In this document: positions 9,485-17,222 of the stretch, piece after piece | Numbering within the stretch: the first letter of the stretch is position 1 | How the letters are laid out: each line of letters begins with the position of its first letter | From: an uncultured Oxalobacter sp. | GTDB taxonomy: Bacteria; Pseudomonadota; Gammaproteobacteria; Burkholderiales; Burkholderiaceae_D | Direction: 5' to 3' | Assembly: GCA_934277985.1 (NCBI GenBank) | Contig: CAKQWF010000001.1 | Location: 372,001 to 436,000, forward strand | Length of the DNA stretch: 64,000 nt | The notes under the pieces: generated by a model | Databases searched by the model: none | The model's input: only the letters and a program-made list of their open reading frames with translations | What the model was told of the DNA's origin: nothing | Position numbers and translations under genes: made by a program

Positions 9485-11272
9485 TCAAAAGGCGTTTTCC
9501 CACGGTATGGACAGTCTGACGGCACACTGGATCAGACCGACCATACTGTATGTTTGCGGAAAATTTCCCCACAGTTCGTTTCCCTCGCGCGAGACGTCTG
9601 CAGAAAGCAGGCCGAGCCGGTTGCGGCGGGAAAGGATTTTTTCGAATGCGGCACGTGCCTTGTCTTTCTCGCCGATATAGGCCAGTGCCAGAATCCACCA
9701 GAACGTGCAGACCAGCAGCGCCGTGTCCGGTACGCCATCGGTATCCTCGCCTTCGTAGCGCAGCAGGAAATCCCCGCGCAGGAGCCGTTCGCCGATTCTG
9801 GCGACCGTGCCGGTGAAACGGGGGTCGTCCGGTTCCGTGAAACGCAGTTCCGCCATCAGCAGAAGGCTGGCATCGACCTCGTCGCCGTCCCATGTGGTGG
9901 TGAAGCTGCCGATCGTCTCGTTCCATGCGTGGGCGAGGATGTCGTCGCGGATGGTTTTGGCATGCGTTTCCCACTGCAGGGCGCGGGTTTTCATGTTCAG
10001 TTCCCGCGCGATCGCGGCAAGCCGGTCGCATGCCGCCCAGCACATGACGCTGGAGAACGTATGGATGTGTTCATGCCCTTCCCGGTGCCAGATATCCACG
10101 TCCGGCTGGTTGTAGCGGGCGAGGGCTTCTTCTCCCAGACGTTCCAGATCGGCAAAGACGTTGCGGTCGGCGGGGCGGTGCAGGCGCTTGTCGAAAAAGG
10201 CTTGTGTACACGCCAGCACGGCAGAGCCGTACACGTCGTTTTGCGTTTCGTGGCAGGCGTTGTTGCCGATGCGGACCGGTCCGCGCCCGTTGTAGCCGCC
10301 CAGCGAGTCGGCCGTGCGTTCCGTTAGATCGGCGTTTCGGTGGATGCCGTACACCGGCTGGAAGGGTAGGCCCTTCGAATCGGCGATGATGTTGAGGATA
10401 TATTGCAGATACCGTTCCATCGTGCCGGTCGCGCCGAGCCGGTTCAGGGCGCTGACGACGAAGTACGAGTCGCGCACCCAGCTGTAGCGGTAGTCGCGGT
10501 TGTGGCGTGCCGCACTGGAACCCGGAATGGATGTCGTGACGGCGGCGATGATCGCGCCGGTATCGTAAAACGTGTTCATGCGCAGCGTGATGGCGGCACG
10601 GATGACGGCGTCCTGCCATTCGAACGGCAGGGAAATGTTGTGTATCCAGTTTTGCCAGTACCTGACGGTCGCTTCGTAATAGGCGCGACCGATGTCTTGC
10701 GGCGCGGATTCCACCGCCTGGTCCGGGCCGAGAATCAGGGTGACGGAATCGTTGAGGAAAAACGGTTTTTCATCGAGTATGGAACTGATGGATGCATCGG
10801 TCGTCACCCGCAGGGTTTGTTCGGAACCCTTGTAGGAAATATGGTGTGCGCCGGCCAGTACTTGCGGAGCGTCGCTGCCGTAGTTCGCCGCAGGACGGAT
10901 ACGCAGCGTGATGCGCGGACGTCCCGCGACGCGGCGGATGATGCGGATGATCGTCGAAGGGGTGAACAGCCTGTCGTGCATCGGAAAACACGGTGCGAAG
11001 TCGATGATTTCGATGACATTGTGCGCGTTGTCGCCGAAACGGGTGACCAGAACGGCGGAATTGCGTTCGTAATACTGGTCCGCCTGGCGGATTTTGTCGA
11101 AACCGACGTCGATATAGCCGTATGCCGGTGCGGTGTCGTCAGGTTGCATCAGCCGGCAGCAGACGGGGTCGCTGTCGAAAGTGGGATAACACCACCAGAC
11201 GATACGTGCGTTTTTGTCGATCAGGGCGCTGGTGCGCGAATTGCCGATCAGGCCGAGTTCCAGTGTGTTCAT
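9485..11272 (-). CDS. Glycoside hydrolase family 15 protein
   Basis: 595 aa. N-terminal beta domain (LELGLIGNSRTSALIDKNARIVWWCYPTFDS, typical of bacterial GH15 proteins) followed by an (alpha/alpha)6 barrel with YRYSWVRDSYFVVSALNRLG and the family motif RIGNNACHETQNDVYGSAVLA. Family members are glucoamylases or trehalases. Its start overlaps the otsB stop by 4 bases, so the two are translationally coupled. In other proteobacteria otsB-GH15 is usually followed by otsA, which is absent here. That context suggests trehalose hydrolysis or turnover (inference). Confidence 0.9.
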   Translation of the reverse strand: MNTLELGLIGNSRTSALIDKNARIVWWCYPTFDSDPVCCRLMQPDDTAPAYGYIDVGFDKIRQADQYYERNSAVLVTRFGDNAHNVIEIIDFAPCFPMHDRLFTPSTIIRIIRRVAGRPRITLRIRPAANYGSDAPQVLAGAHHISYKGSEQTLRVTTDASISSILDEKPFFLNDSVTLILGPDQAVESAPQDIGRAYYEATVRYWQNWIHNISLPFEWQDAVIRAAITLRMNTFYDTGAIIAAVTTSIPGSSAARHNRDYRYSWVRDSYFVVSALNRLGATGTMERYLQYILNIIADSKGLPFQPVYGIHRNADLTERTADSLGGYNGRGPVRIGNNACHETQNDVYGSAVLACTQAFFDKRLHRPADRNVFADLERLGEEALARYNQPDVDIWHREGHEHIHTFSSVMCWAACDRLAAIARELNMKTRALQWETHAKTIRDDILAHAWNETIGSFTTTWDGDEVDASLLLMAELRFTEPDDPRFTGTVARIGERLLRGDFLLRYEGEDTDGVPDTALLVCTFWWILALAYIGEKDKARAAFEKILSRRNRLGLLSADVSREGNELWGNFPQTYSMVGLIQCAVRLSIPWENAF

Positions 11273-12078
11273 GTCGGTTTCCTTTCGCCGGTCGTGATGT
11301 CACCGGCTTTTCGGGATGTTTCCAGCGTGCCGATCACGAAATCGAGCAGGGAAATGATGTCTTTCTGTGAATCCAGATAACAGCGTGCATGGCTGTGCGC
11401 GCTTTTTTCGATACGAACGGTCAGAATCGATGACGAATCCAGCGCGAAGACGTCTTCGTCCGTTTCGTCGTCGCCGACATAAAGCGCCGTCGGCGCACCG
11501 GCGGCTTTCATGAGCGAGAGCAGTGCGTCGCCCTTGTCCGGTGCGCCAGGCGGTATCAGGTTATAGACGAATTTGCCGGGCAGGATGTGGGCTTGCGGCG
11601 CGACTTCGGCGAACAGGCGGGTCAGTCTGTGTTCGGTCGCTTCGTAATCGGCGGCCTTGCGGTAATGTACCGCGAGCGAATAGCGTTTGTTGTCCAGACT
11701 GACGCCACGGTCGTAGCGTGAAGCGTCTGAAAGGGCTTTTTTCAGCGCGTCTGCCCAGCAATCGACCGTCCGCCGATATTGTTCGCTGTCCTTGTTGCGG
11801 CCCGGAACCCCTTCCTGACCGTGATTGGCGACGAGATAGTCTGGCTTGAAAGGCAGACGGGTGCGGATGTCGGAAAGGGCACGGACGGTGACGATGGCCA
11901 CGGGTGTCATGGACTGGAGCCGGACGAGTCTTTCGCAGACGTCAGCCGGCAGACGGGCGTTTTCGTATCCCATGAACGGGGACAGCGTGCCGTCGAAGTC
12001 AAAGGCGCAGAGCATGCCTTCCCGGAGAATCCGGGCGGCCTGGATACGGCCCTGTTCTGAAAAGAACGGAATCATCAT
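11269..12078 (-). CDS. otsB: Trehalose-6-phosphate phosphatase
   Basis: HAD-superfamily phosphatase of 269 aa. Motif I is CAFDFDGTLSPF, with nucleophile and acid Asp; LVANHGQEG and the cap region follow, then the Lys-containing KFVYNLIPPGAPDKGDAL and motif IV YVGDDETDEDVFAL. These match OtsB, which dephosphorylates trehalose-6-phosphate. Two adjacent ATG codons can start it, after a GAGGTG-like site. It is the first gene of otsB-GH15-(aldo/keto reductase); no trehalose-6-phosphate synthase gene lies in the window. Confidence 0.92.
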   Translation of the reverse strand: MMIPFFSEQGRIQAARILREGMLCAFDFDGTLSPFMGYENARLPADVCERLVRLQSMTPVAIVTVRALSDIRTRLPFKPDYLVANHGQEGVPGRNKDSEQYRRTVDCWADALKKALSDASRYDRGVSLDNKRYSLAVHYRKAADYEATEHRLTRLFAEVAPQAHILPGKFVYNLIPPGAPDKGDALLSLMKAAGAPTALYVGDDETDEDVFALDSSSILTVRIEKSAHSHARCYLDSQKDIISLLDFVIGTLETSRKAGDITTGERKPT

Positions 12079-12346
12079 GGCACCTCTTTGTCAGTGGGTG
12101 ATGGCATCAGTATAACCGAGCTTGTCTGTCGCAGTTCATGACCTGTGACTGGAAACCGTGTATTTCAGGGTGCGGTTTCAGCAACATCGGCCTTTTTCGC
12201 CATATCGCTTCCGGCAGAAAAGAAAAGTCGGAAAATTGTTGCAAACCCGGATAATGCGCTCTGTACATGGCCATACGATCAGGCCATACTTATACAGTAA
12301 AGGTTTTCTGTTCATAAACCGTTTTTACCGGAAAGCGAGCGTTTTC

Positions 12347-12925
12347 GTGAGATCGTTGGTACTTTTTTGCCTGCTGGCTTTGCAGGCACCTCTGGCATTG
12401 GCCTGGCATGGCGTGGTCGACAAGGTCATCGACGGCGACTCGCTCAGGATACGGCATGAATCGGGTCGTGTTTATGATGTCAGACTGTATGGCGTGGATG
12501 CACCCGAACTGCCGCAGACCAACGGGCATGAAGCGCGTGATGCGGCGCGGAAACTGGTCGATGGCAAGGCGGTGGAAGTGCAGGTCATCAACGTCGATCC
12601 AAACGGCACGACGATTGCGGTCGTTTCGATCAACGACCAGTACAGTCTTCAGGCGTTTCTGGTCGGATCGGGGCTGGCATGGGTTTATGACGGGCATTGC
12701 GATCTGAAGATATGCAACCAGTGGCGTTCGATGCAGCAACAGGCCAAAGCCGCCAACCGTGGCCTGTGGATCGATCCGCATCCGGTGCCGCCCTGGAAGT
12801 GGCGCGAACAAAGTCATGCGACCACAAAACCGGTTGTCAAAAAACGCCGTACCGTCCAGCGCAAAAAGACGACGGTGCGCAAGAAGGCGCCTGCCGACAT
12901 TTCGGCAGAAATGCAGAACGACTAG
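12347..12925 (+). CDS. Secreted thermonuclease-family (SNase-like) protein
   Basis: 192 aa from GTG 12347, which gives a clean signal peptide (RSLVLFCLLALQAPLALA, cleavage before WHG). An ATG 31 codons upstream would bury it. The SNase fold is recognisable: VVDKVIDGDSLRI with metal Asp residues, VRLYGVDAPELPQ with equivalents of nuclease Arg35 and Glu43, and ANRGLW near the end. At the position of catalytic Arg87, usually in a YGR motif, the sequence reads NGT. The C-terminal tail is strongly basic (KKRRTVQRKKTTVRKK). Activity is therefore in doubt. Confidence 0.85.
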   Translation: MRSLVLFCLLALQAPLALAWHGVVDKVIDGDSLRIRHESGRVYDVRLYGVDAPELPQTNGHEARDAARKLVDGKAVEVQVINVDPNGTTIAVVSINDQYSLQAFLVGSGLAWVYDGHCDLKICNQWRSMQQQAKAANRGLWIDPHPVPPWKWREQSHATTKPVVKKRRTVQRKKTTVRKKAPADISAEMQND

Positions 12926-12941
12926 TCTTGCGGCTTGCATG

Positions 12942-12970
12942 AAAAAACCCCGTCATCGACGGGGTTTTTT
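12942..12970. terminator. Bidirectional terminator
   Basis: CCCCGTC/GACGGGG stem (12948-12954, 12958-12964) with ATC loop, flanked by six A and six T residues. It works on both strands and separates the convergent nuclease-like and MFS genes. Confidence 0.92.
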
Positions 12971-13027
12971 CATATCGGGGCACAGGTGTTTTTTCTGGCC
13001 GAAAGGGCGATTTCCGGTTTTCACCGT

Positions 13028-14200
13028 TCATGCGGCAGTTCGCACCGTACGTGCGGGTGCCTCGAAACGCAGCCAGAACAAGAGCAGCAGCAGGCATCCG
13101 GTCAGGGCGAGTGCGCTGGCCGGCAGGGTCGTGTATTCGTAACGGTATCCCGCGGAGACGGGCAGACCGCCCAGCCACGCACCGAGTGCGTTGCCGAGGT
13201 TGAAAGCGATCTGGACGCTGGCAGCCCCCAGCATTTCGCCGCCTTTTGCATGGCGTATCAGCAAAAGTTGCTGGGGTGCCGAGACGGTGAACAGGCAGGT
13301 CGTGCAGACGGTCATGAGCATCAGGGCGCATACCGGATGGGGCGCGAGAAAAAACGTGGCGAACAGGGCGCAACACATGACGCCTTGCGCCATGAAGGCA
13401 ATTTTGCCGGGGCCGAACCGGTCGGAGAGACGGCCGCCCGCCAGATTGCCGACCAGCATGCCCATGCCTGCCAGTACCATGACTGCCGTCATGTCGGACG
13501 GGGCGATACCGGAGACACGGGTCAGCAACGGATTGACGTAGCTGAACCAGCAAAACGCACCACCGTTGCCCAGCGCGGTGGCGAACAGAATCAGCCAGGG
13601 CGGCAAATGGCGGAAGAAGCGGAACTGGCCGAGGATACCGGTATCGGGAAGCGGTGCGAGATACGGTATCCAGCGACGGATCAGCCAGAACAGTACCAGT
13701 GCCCAGAGGCCGACGCCCGCGAACGTGATGCGCCATGAAACGTTGTGGCTGATCCAGGTGCCGGCGGGTACGCCCAGTACATTGGCCAGCGTCATGCCGG
13801 CGGTCATGATGGCGATGGCCTGTGCGACCTTGCCGCGGTCGGAGAGTTTGTCTGCGACGATGGAACCGACACCGAAAAATGCGCCGTGCGGCAGGCCGGA
13901 TATGAAGCGGGTCGCCAGCATGGACCAGTATTCCGGCGCGAAGGCCGTGCAGAGATTTCCCAGCGCGATCAGGGCTGCCAGCCCCAGCAGGATTTGTTTG
14001 AGCGGCCGGGTGCGTGCGATCAGGACCAGAAGCGGTGCGCCGGCACAGACACCCAGGGCATAGGCAGCGATGAAATGGCCGGCGGCCGGGATGGAAACGC
14101 CGAGATCGGTCGCCACATCAGGCAGCATGCCCATCATGACGAATTCGGCGATGCCCAGCGCGAAAGTGCCGGCAGCCAGTGCGACAAGACTTTTTTTCAT
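13028..14200 (-). CDS. MFS transporter, AraJ/DHA1 type
   Basis: Twelve-segment major facilitator of 390 aa. FALGIAEFVMMGMLPDVATDLG at the N-terminus, LVLIARTRPLKQIL after segment two, and RFISGLPHGAFFGVGSIVADKL are characteristic of the AraJ/YdhP drug and sugar exporters of the DHA1 family. It exports small molecules by proton exchange; substrate unknown. Monocistronic on the minus strand, with a 3' terminator shared with the convergent gene. Confidence 0.92.
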   Translation of the reverse strand: MKKSLVALAAGTFALGIAEFVMMGMLPDVATDLGVSIPAAGHFIAAYALGVCAGAPLLVLIARTRPLKQILLGLAALIALGNLCTAFAPEYWSMLATRFISGLPHGAFFGVGSIVADKLSDRGKVAQAIAIMTAGMTLANVLGVPAGTWISHNVSWRITFAGVGLWALVLFWLIRRWIPYLAPLPDTGILGQFRFFRHLPPWLILFATALGNGGAFCWFSYVNPLLTRVSGIAPSDMTAVMVLAGMGMLVGNLAGGRLSDRFGPGKIAFMAQGVMCCALFATFFLAPHPVCALMLMTVCTTCLFTVSAPQQLLLIRHAKGGEMLGAASVQIAFNLGNALGAWLGGLPVSAGYRYEYTTLPASALALTGCLLLLLFWLRFEAPARTVRTAA

Positions 14201-14247
14201 ACCGTGTCGTTTTTTCAGTGCGGATGGATAGGCGGTTTTAAACGAAA

Positions 14248-14304
14248 GGCGCTATTGTAGCGCCGCCCGTGAAAGCGTGCCGCACGAGCGGATTTCACGG
14301 GCGG
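14248..14304. repeat. Two inverted repeats upstream of the MFS gene
   Basis: A 7-bp stem GGCGCTA/TAGCGCC with a 3-nt loop (14248-14264) overlaps a second perfect 12-bp inverted repeat, CCGCCCGTGAAA (14263-14274) with its complement at 14293-14304. Neither has a T tract. They could be an operator for the MFS gene. The remaining bases between 14201 and 14547 hold no gene that I can support. Confidence 0.45.
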
Positions 14305-14547
14305 TATGGTCAGCCTAGGCCTTGTCCGTTTTTTTTCTGGAAAGCGCGACGAGTTGATGGCAAAGCGACAGGGTGGAAAGCCGTTGCGCGGGACGGCGAC
14401 ATTGCGCGCGCGTTACCGGCAGGGTGCGGAGGGCATGTGCCACATGGATGCGCGTCGGGACCGGCTGCGCGGATGGCGTGCCGGTGATGGTATATTGGCG
14501 AAGCCAGACCGGATAGTGTCTGACTTTTCGGGGGTGGCCTGGGATAT

Positions 14548-14982
14548 TCATGCTCTGCCGCCGATGTCGTGTCTGCAGTCGCGGAATGTCGGACAGGAAA
14601 ACGGCTGTTGTGCGGCGTCGAGCTGTTCCATCGCACGGGTTTCCGCCAGTGCGTCCACCGATTCGCCGATCAGGCGGGTGATGATTCTGAACACGTTTTC
14701 TTTCCGGCCGCGCTGGGCATCGCGGATGATATCGACGACTTCGCTGTCGTTGAGGTAACGGATGAATCGGTCGGCGACTTGTACAGTGGTGTCGTCATCG
14801 TCGTCACGGGATAGTCTTGCACGGATTTGTTTGCCGAACGTATCGGTGAGCATGTCGAGTCTGCGCCGGATTTGTTCGTGATCCGTTCGCGGATCGCCGG
14901 GATGGCCGACGGCTTTTCCCCAGGTGCAGGAATCGCCGTAGCCGGGTTTGCCATAGTCATGACGGAATTTTCGATAGTGCAT
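14548..14982 (-). CDS. Unknown small acidic/polar protein
   Basis: 144 aa from ATG 14982, which has GGAGG 8 bases upstream; an ATG four codons earlier lies inside that ribosome site. There is no signal peptide or membrane segment. The N-terminus is rich in Tyr, Gly and Lys (MHYRKFRHDYGKPGYGD), a run of five Asp is followed by helical segments, and the tail has two Cys. No family recognised. Good ribosome site and codon use argue that it is real. Confidence 0.55.
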   Translation of the reverse strand: MHYRKFRHDYGKPGYGDSCTWGKAVGHPGDPRTDHEQIRRRLDMLTDTFGKQIRARLSRDDDDDTTVQVADRFIRYLNDSEVVDIIRDAQRGRKENVFRIITRLIGESVDALAETRAMEQLDAAQQPFSCPTFRDCRHDIGGRA

Positions 14983-15197
14983 GATTGCCTCCATGTCATG
15001 TTAGTCCATTTATGGCTATTCTAGATGGGACAATATTTTCGGTCAATCCGTTTAAGGTTTGTCTTGTTCTGTCGGCCGTTTGTTTGATGAACGGCATGTC
15101 GTGGTGCAGTTTGGGGATGCCGGAGAAAAAGCTTGTTGCATAATGGCGATACCGGCACGCAACGGGTTGGGCGTGTCGTTTTCATGAAGGACAGACC

Positions 15198-15407
15198 ATG
15201 AATGCATTATCGCTTTTTACCGCGCGCGAAAAAGAAATCTATGTTCTTTCCGTGAAAGGGATGGGATGCAAGCAGATCGCGTCCGAACTGGGTATCAGTC
15301 CCAATACCGTCAAGAAGTACCGTTCCCGCCTGATGCAAAAGGCAGGTGCCGGCAATATGGTGGAACTGGCAGGCCGGATGGCCGGTGAAAAAAAACAGGC
15401 CGCCTGA
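15198..15407 (+). CDS. Minimal LuxR-type helix-turn-helix protein (first of pair)
   Basis: 69 aa that consist almost only of a LuxR/GerE DNA-binding domain: FTAREKEIYVLSVKGMGCKQIASELGISPNTVKKYRSRLMQKAGA. No receiver or ligand domain precedes it. A second, different LuxR-type domain begins in another frame and overlaps its last 23 bases across a run of eight A residues (15388-15395). The pair directly precedes the DUF2589 locus and probably controls it. It may instead be the first half of one two-domain protein if the A run is slippery or miscounted. Confidence 0.75.
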   Translation: MNALSLFTAREKEIYVLSVKGMGCKQIASELGISPNTVKKYRSRLMQKAGAGNMVELAGRMAGEKKQAA

Positions 15408-15600
15408 ATGGCAACAGTTGACCGGCAGACAGCGTCAGGTTGCGCTGCTCGTCGCCGCAGGCAAGAGCAGCAAGGAAATCGCCCGCGAACTCGATATCCA
15501 TTACACGACGGTGATGAAACACCGTGAAAACCTGTATGCCCGTCTGGGGGTGGACAGCGCCTTGTCGCTGGCGTGCTGGCTCTGCGGTTCGGACGTGTGA
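15385..15600 (+). CDS. Minimal LuxR-type helix-turn-helix protein (second of pair)
   Basis: About 71 aa from GTG 15385, read in the +1 frame relative to the first ORF. It holds a full LuxR-type domain: LTGRQRQVALLVAAGKSSKEIARELDIHYTTVMKHRENLYARLGV. The start is weak, with no clear ribosome site, so it is either translated by coupling or fused to the upstream domain by loss of one A (or gain of two) in the A8 run, giving about 135 residues with two DNA-binding domains. A simple -1 slip would not enter this frame. Confidence 0.65.
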   Translation: MKKNRPPEWQQLTGRQRQVALLVAAGKSSKEIARELDIHYTTVMKHRENLYARLGVDSALSLACWLCGSDV

Positions 15601-15621
15601 AAACGGCCGGACGGCAGGCAG

Positions 15622-15676
15622 TGCGGTTTTGTCAATACGTGATCGGTAGCCTTTTTTTCGTGCATGAAAACCGCAC
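15622..15676 (+). promoter_or_regulatory. Conserved upstream element, copy B, inside an inverted repeat
   Basis: The element GTCAATACGT-GAT-CGGTAGCCTTTT (15632-15656) repeats copy A at 7689. Here it is flanked by a 10-bp inverted repeat, GTGCGGTTTT (15622-15631) and AAAACCGCAC (15667-15676), so in RNA the element would be a loop. It lies 64 bases before the ATG at 15720. It may be a target of the LuxR-type proteins encoded just upstream (inference). Confidence 0.6.
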
Positions 15677-15719
15677 AATGGTTGTCGTGTGAAACCACAG
15701 CCGAGATGAAGGAGCTGCC

Positions 15720-15965
15720 ATGGACGAATGGACGAAACTGACCAAAAACAGGGTTTTTATTTCCGATATCGGTATCGACAGGATGGCGGAAATAGACGGG
15801 AAAGAGACTGTCGTCGGGCGTTATGCCGTCTGGGCGCCTGCGCCGGGGGGATCGCATCATCGTGTCGTCGAGGTCGGACGTGATTGCGGGGTATTGATGA
15901 AAAAGTACGGTGTTCCCGCCGAACGGGTGTTGCGTCTTGAAATGACAGGGTGCACCCATGGCTGA
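15720..15965 (+). CDS. Small unknown protein, first gene of DUF2589 locus
   Basis: 81 aa with an AAGGAG ribosome site. No signal peptide. Sequence features: FISDIGIDRMAEIDGKETVVGRYAVWAPAPGGSHHRVVEVGRDCGVLMKKYGV, a mix of beta strand and turn, with Cys near the end. No family recognised. Its stop overlaps the start of the next gene by 8 bases, a sign of coupled translation with the DUF2589-like protein. Confidence 0.65.
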   Translation: MDEWTKLTKNRVFISDIGIDRMAEIDGKETVVGRYAVWAPAPGGSHHRVVEVGRDCGVLMKKYGVPAERVLRLEMTGCTHG

Positions 15966-16464
15966 TGTCAGTCTGTCCGATCTGTTTTCCGCGATCAGCC
16001 GTGCGATGCTCGATGCACAGCAGGCCGTCTCACAGGCCAGCGTCAACCAGTACTGGAATTATTTTCGGCCGGCGGACGGGCTGCGGGATTCGCTTGCCGG
16101 GCAAGCGGGCGTGGCCGAAGGGGAAGCGCTGGTGCCGCTGATGCGCAAAATCGTCATTCCCGCGCCAAACGGCAAGGGGGTGGCCTCGGAATTGTCGGTG
16201 CCGCTGGTGTCTCTGGTCAACCATGGCAGTTTCAGTCTGGAGCAAGTCACGCTGAAGATGCGGGTCGCCGCGTCTGTCGATGAAGCGGGCGGCCCCCTGA
16301 AAGTATCCGTTTTGCCGGCACTGCGCAAGGATGAAACGCTTCAGGCGACAGGCGGGCAGGATGCCGTGCCGGATACGGCGCAGGAAATTGAGCTGGTTTT
16401 CAGGCGGGAAGCGCCTGCCGAGGGCATTTCCCGGATTACAACCGAAGTGATCAAGCTTCTTTGA
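15958..16464 (+). CDS. DUF2589-like protein (first)
   Basis: 168 aa. The N-terminal helix DLFSAISRAMLDAQQAVSQASVNQYWNYF precedes strands with SVPLVSLVNHGSFSLEQVTLKMRVAASV, the region that resembles the core of DUF2589 proteins, and a C-terminus ERREAPAEGISRI-like segment (FRREAPAEGISRITTEVI). The family has no known function. It shares the pattern PLxSLVxxxxFxxxxxTxxMxV with the next gene, so the two are distant paralogues and may form a heteromer. It overlaps the previous gene by 8 bases. Confidence 0.7.
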   Translation: MADVSLSDLFSAISRAMLDAQQAVSQASVNQYWNYFRPADGLRDSLAGQAGVAEGEALVPLMRKIVIPAPNGKGVASELSVPLVSLVNHGSFSLEQVTLKMRVAASVDEAGGPLKVSVLPALRKDETLQATGGQDAVPDTAQEIELVFRREAPAEGISRITTEVIKLL

Positions 16465-16485
16465 GGAAAGAAAGGAGGGGACATC

Positions 16486-17067
16486 ATGCCGGAGAATTTG
16501 AGTGACAAGTTCGCGGGGTTGCCGCTGGGGTTGTTGGTCTGTACGCCGATCATCGAAGTGGCCAAGGGACAATCGGAGTTGCGCCGTGTCTATCTGGATT
16601 ATGTGTACCGACTGGCGTTCATCGACGGCGACCCGACAAAGGGAACCAAGACCCTGACGTTCAATCTGACCCGTCCGGTGACGGATGGCAGCGGCAATAT
16701 TTCCCAACAGCAGGTGCAGGTCGTTGCCCCGCTGATTTCGCTGGTACCGGTACCGGCGTTCACGATGGACGAGGCGACGGTGCGCTTTACGATGGAAGTG
16801 AAAGAACAAACGGTGGACAAGAGTCATACCGGAACAGAAAGCAAGGTCGATTCCGGAATGTCGTTCTGGGGGTTCCATGCCCAGATTTCGGGCAGCGTCA
16901 CCACTTCCGCCGATCATACCCGCCAGTCCGACCAGTCGGCAAAATATGAAATCTACGCGCGTGCCGCACAGCAGGCGCCTGCCGAAGGGATGGCGAAACT
17001 CTCGGCGGTTTTCGCTTCGGTGATCGAACCGATTGCAGTCGGCAGCGGCGGCGGCAGCGGCAGTTGA
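16486..17067 (+). CDS. DUF2589 domain protein (second)
   Basis: 193 aa. FNLTRPVTDGSGNISQQQV, VAPLISLVPVPAFTMDEATVRFTMEVK, an SGSVTTSADHTRQSDQSAKYEI stretch and APAEGMAKLSAVFAS follow the DUF2589 layout closely (recognised from memory of the family). Function unknown. The tail is Gly/Ser-rich (GSGGGSGS). It begins 22 bases after the preceding gene, with GGAGGGG upstream. No signal peptide. Confidence 0.8.
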   Translation: MPENLSDKFAGLPLGLLVCTPIIEVAKGQSELRRVYLDYVYRLAFIDGDPTKGTKTLTFNLTRPVTDGSGNISQQQVQVVAPLISLVPVPAFTMDEATVRFTMEVKEQTVDKSHTGTESKVDSGMSFWGFHAQISGSVTTSADHTRQSDQSAKYEIYARAAQQAPAEGMAKLSAVFASVIEPIAVGSGGGSGS

Positions 17068-17222
17068 TCGTGATGAAAGCTTGCGGAACCTGAAAGGGTT
17101 TCGCGACTTGTCGCCGTCTTTCCATGATGGGCGAACGGTATGCCGGTGTCGCGGCAATGGAGCATGGACGGTGTACGTCGTCAGTCGGGACGTTTGTCAT
17201 GCGAGAGCGGCAGAATGCGGTA

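Noticed and set aside
14306..14758. 150-codon plus-strand ORF overlapping the small unknown gene
   Set aside because: Arg/Gly/Ser-rich with no ribosome site; the minus-strand ORF has GGAGG and better codon use.
15388..15395. Programmed -1 frameshift at A_AAA_AAA between the LuxR-type ORFs
   Set aside because: A -1 shift leads to the wrong frame; only +1 or -2 (loss of one A or gain of two) joins the domains.
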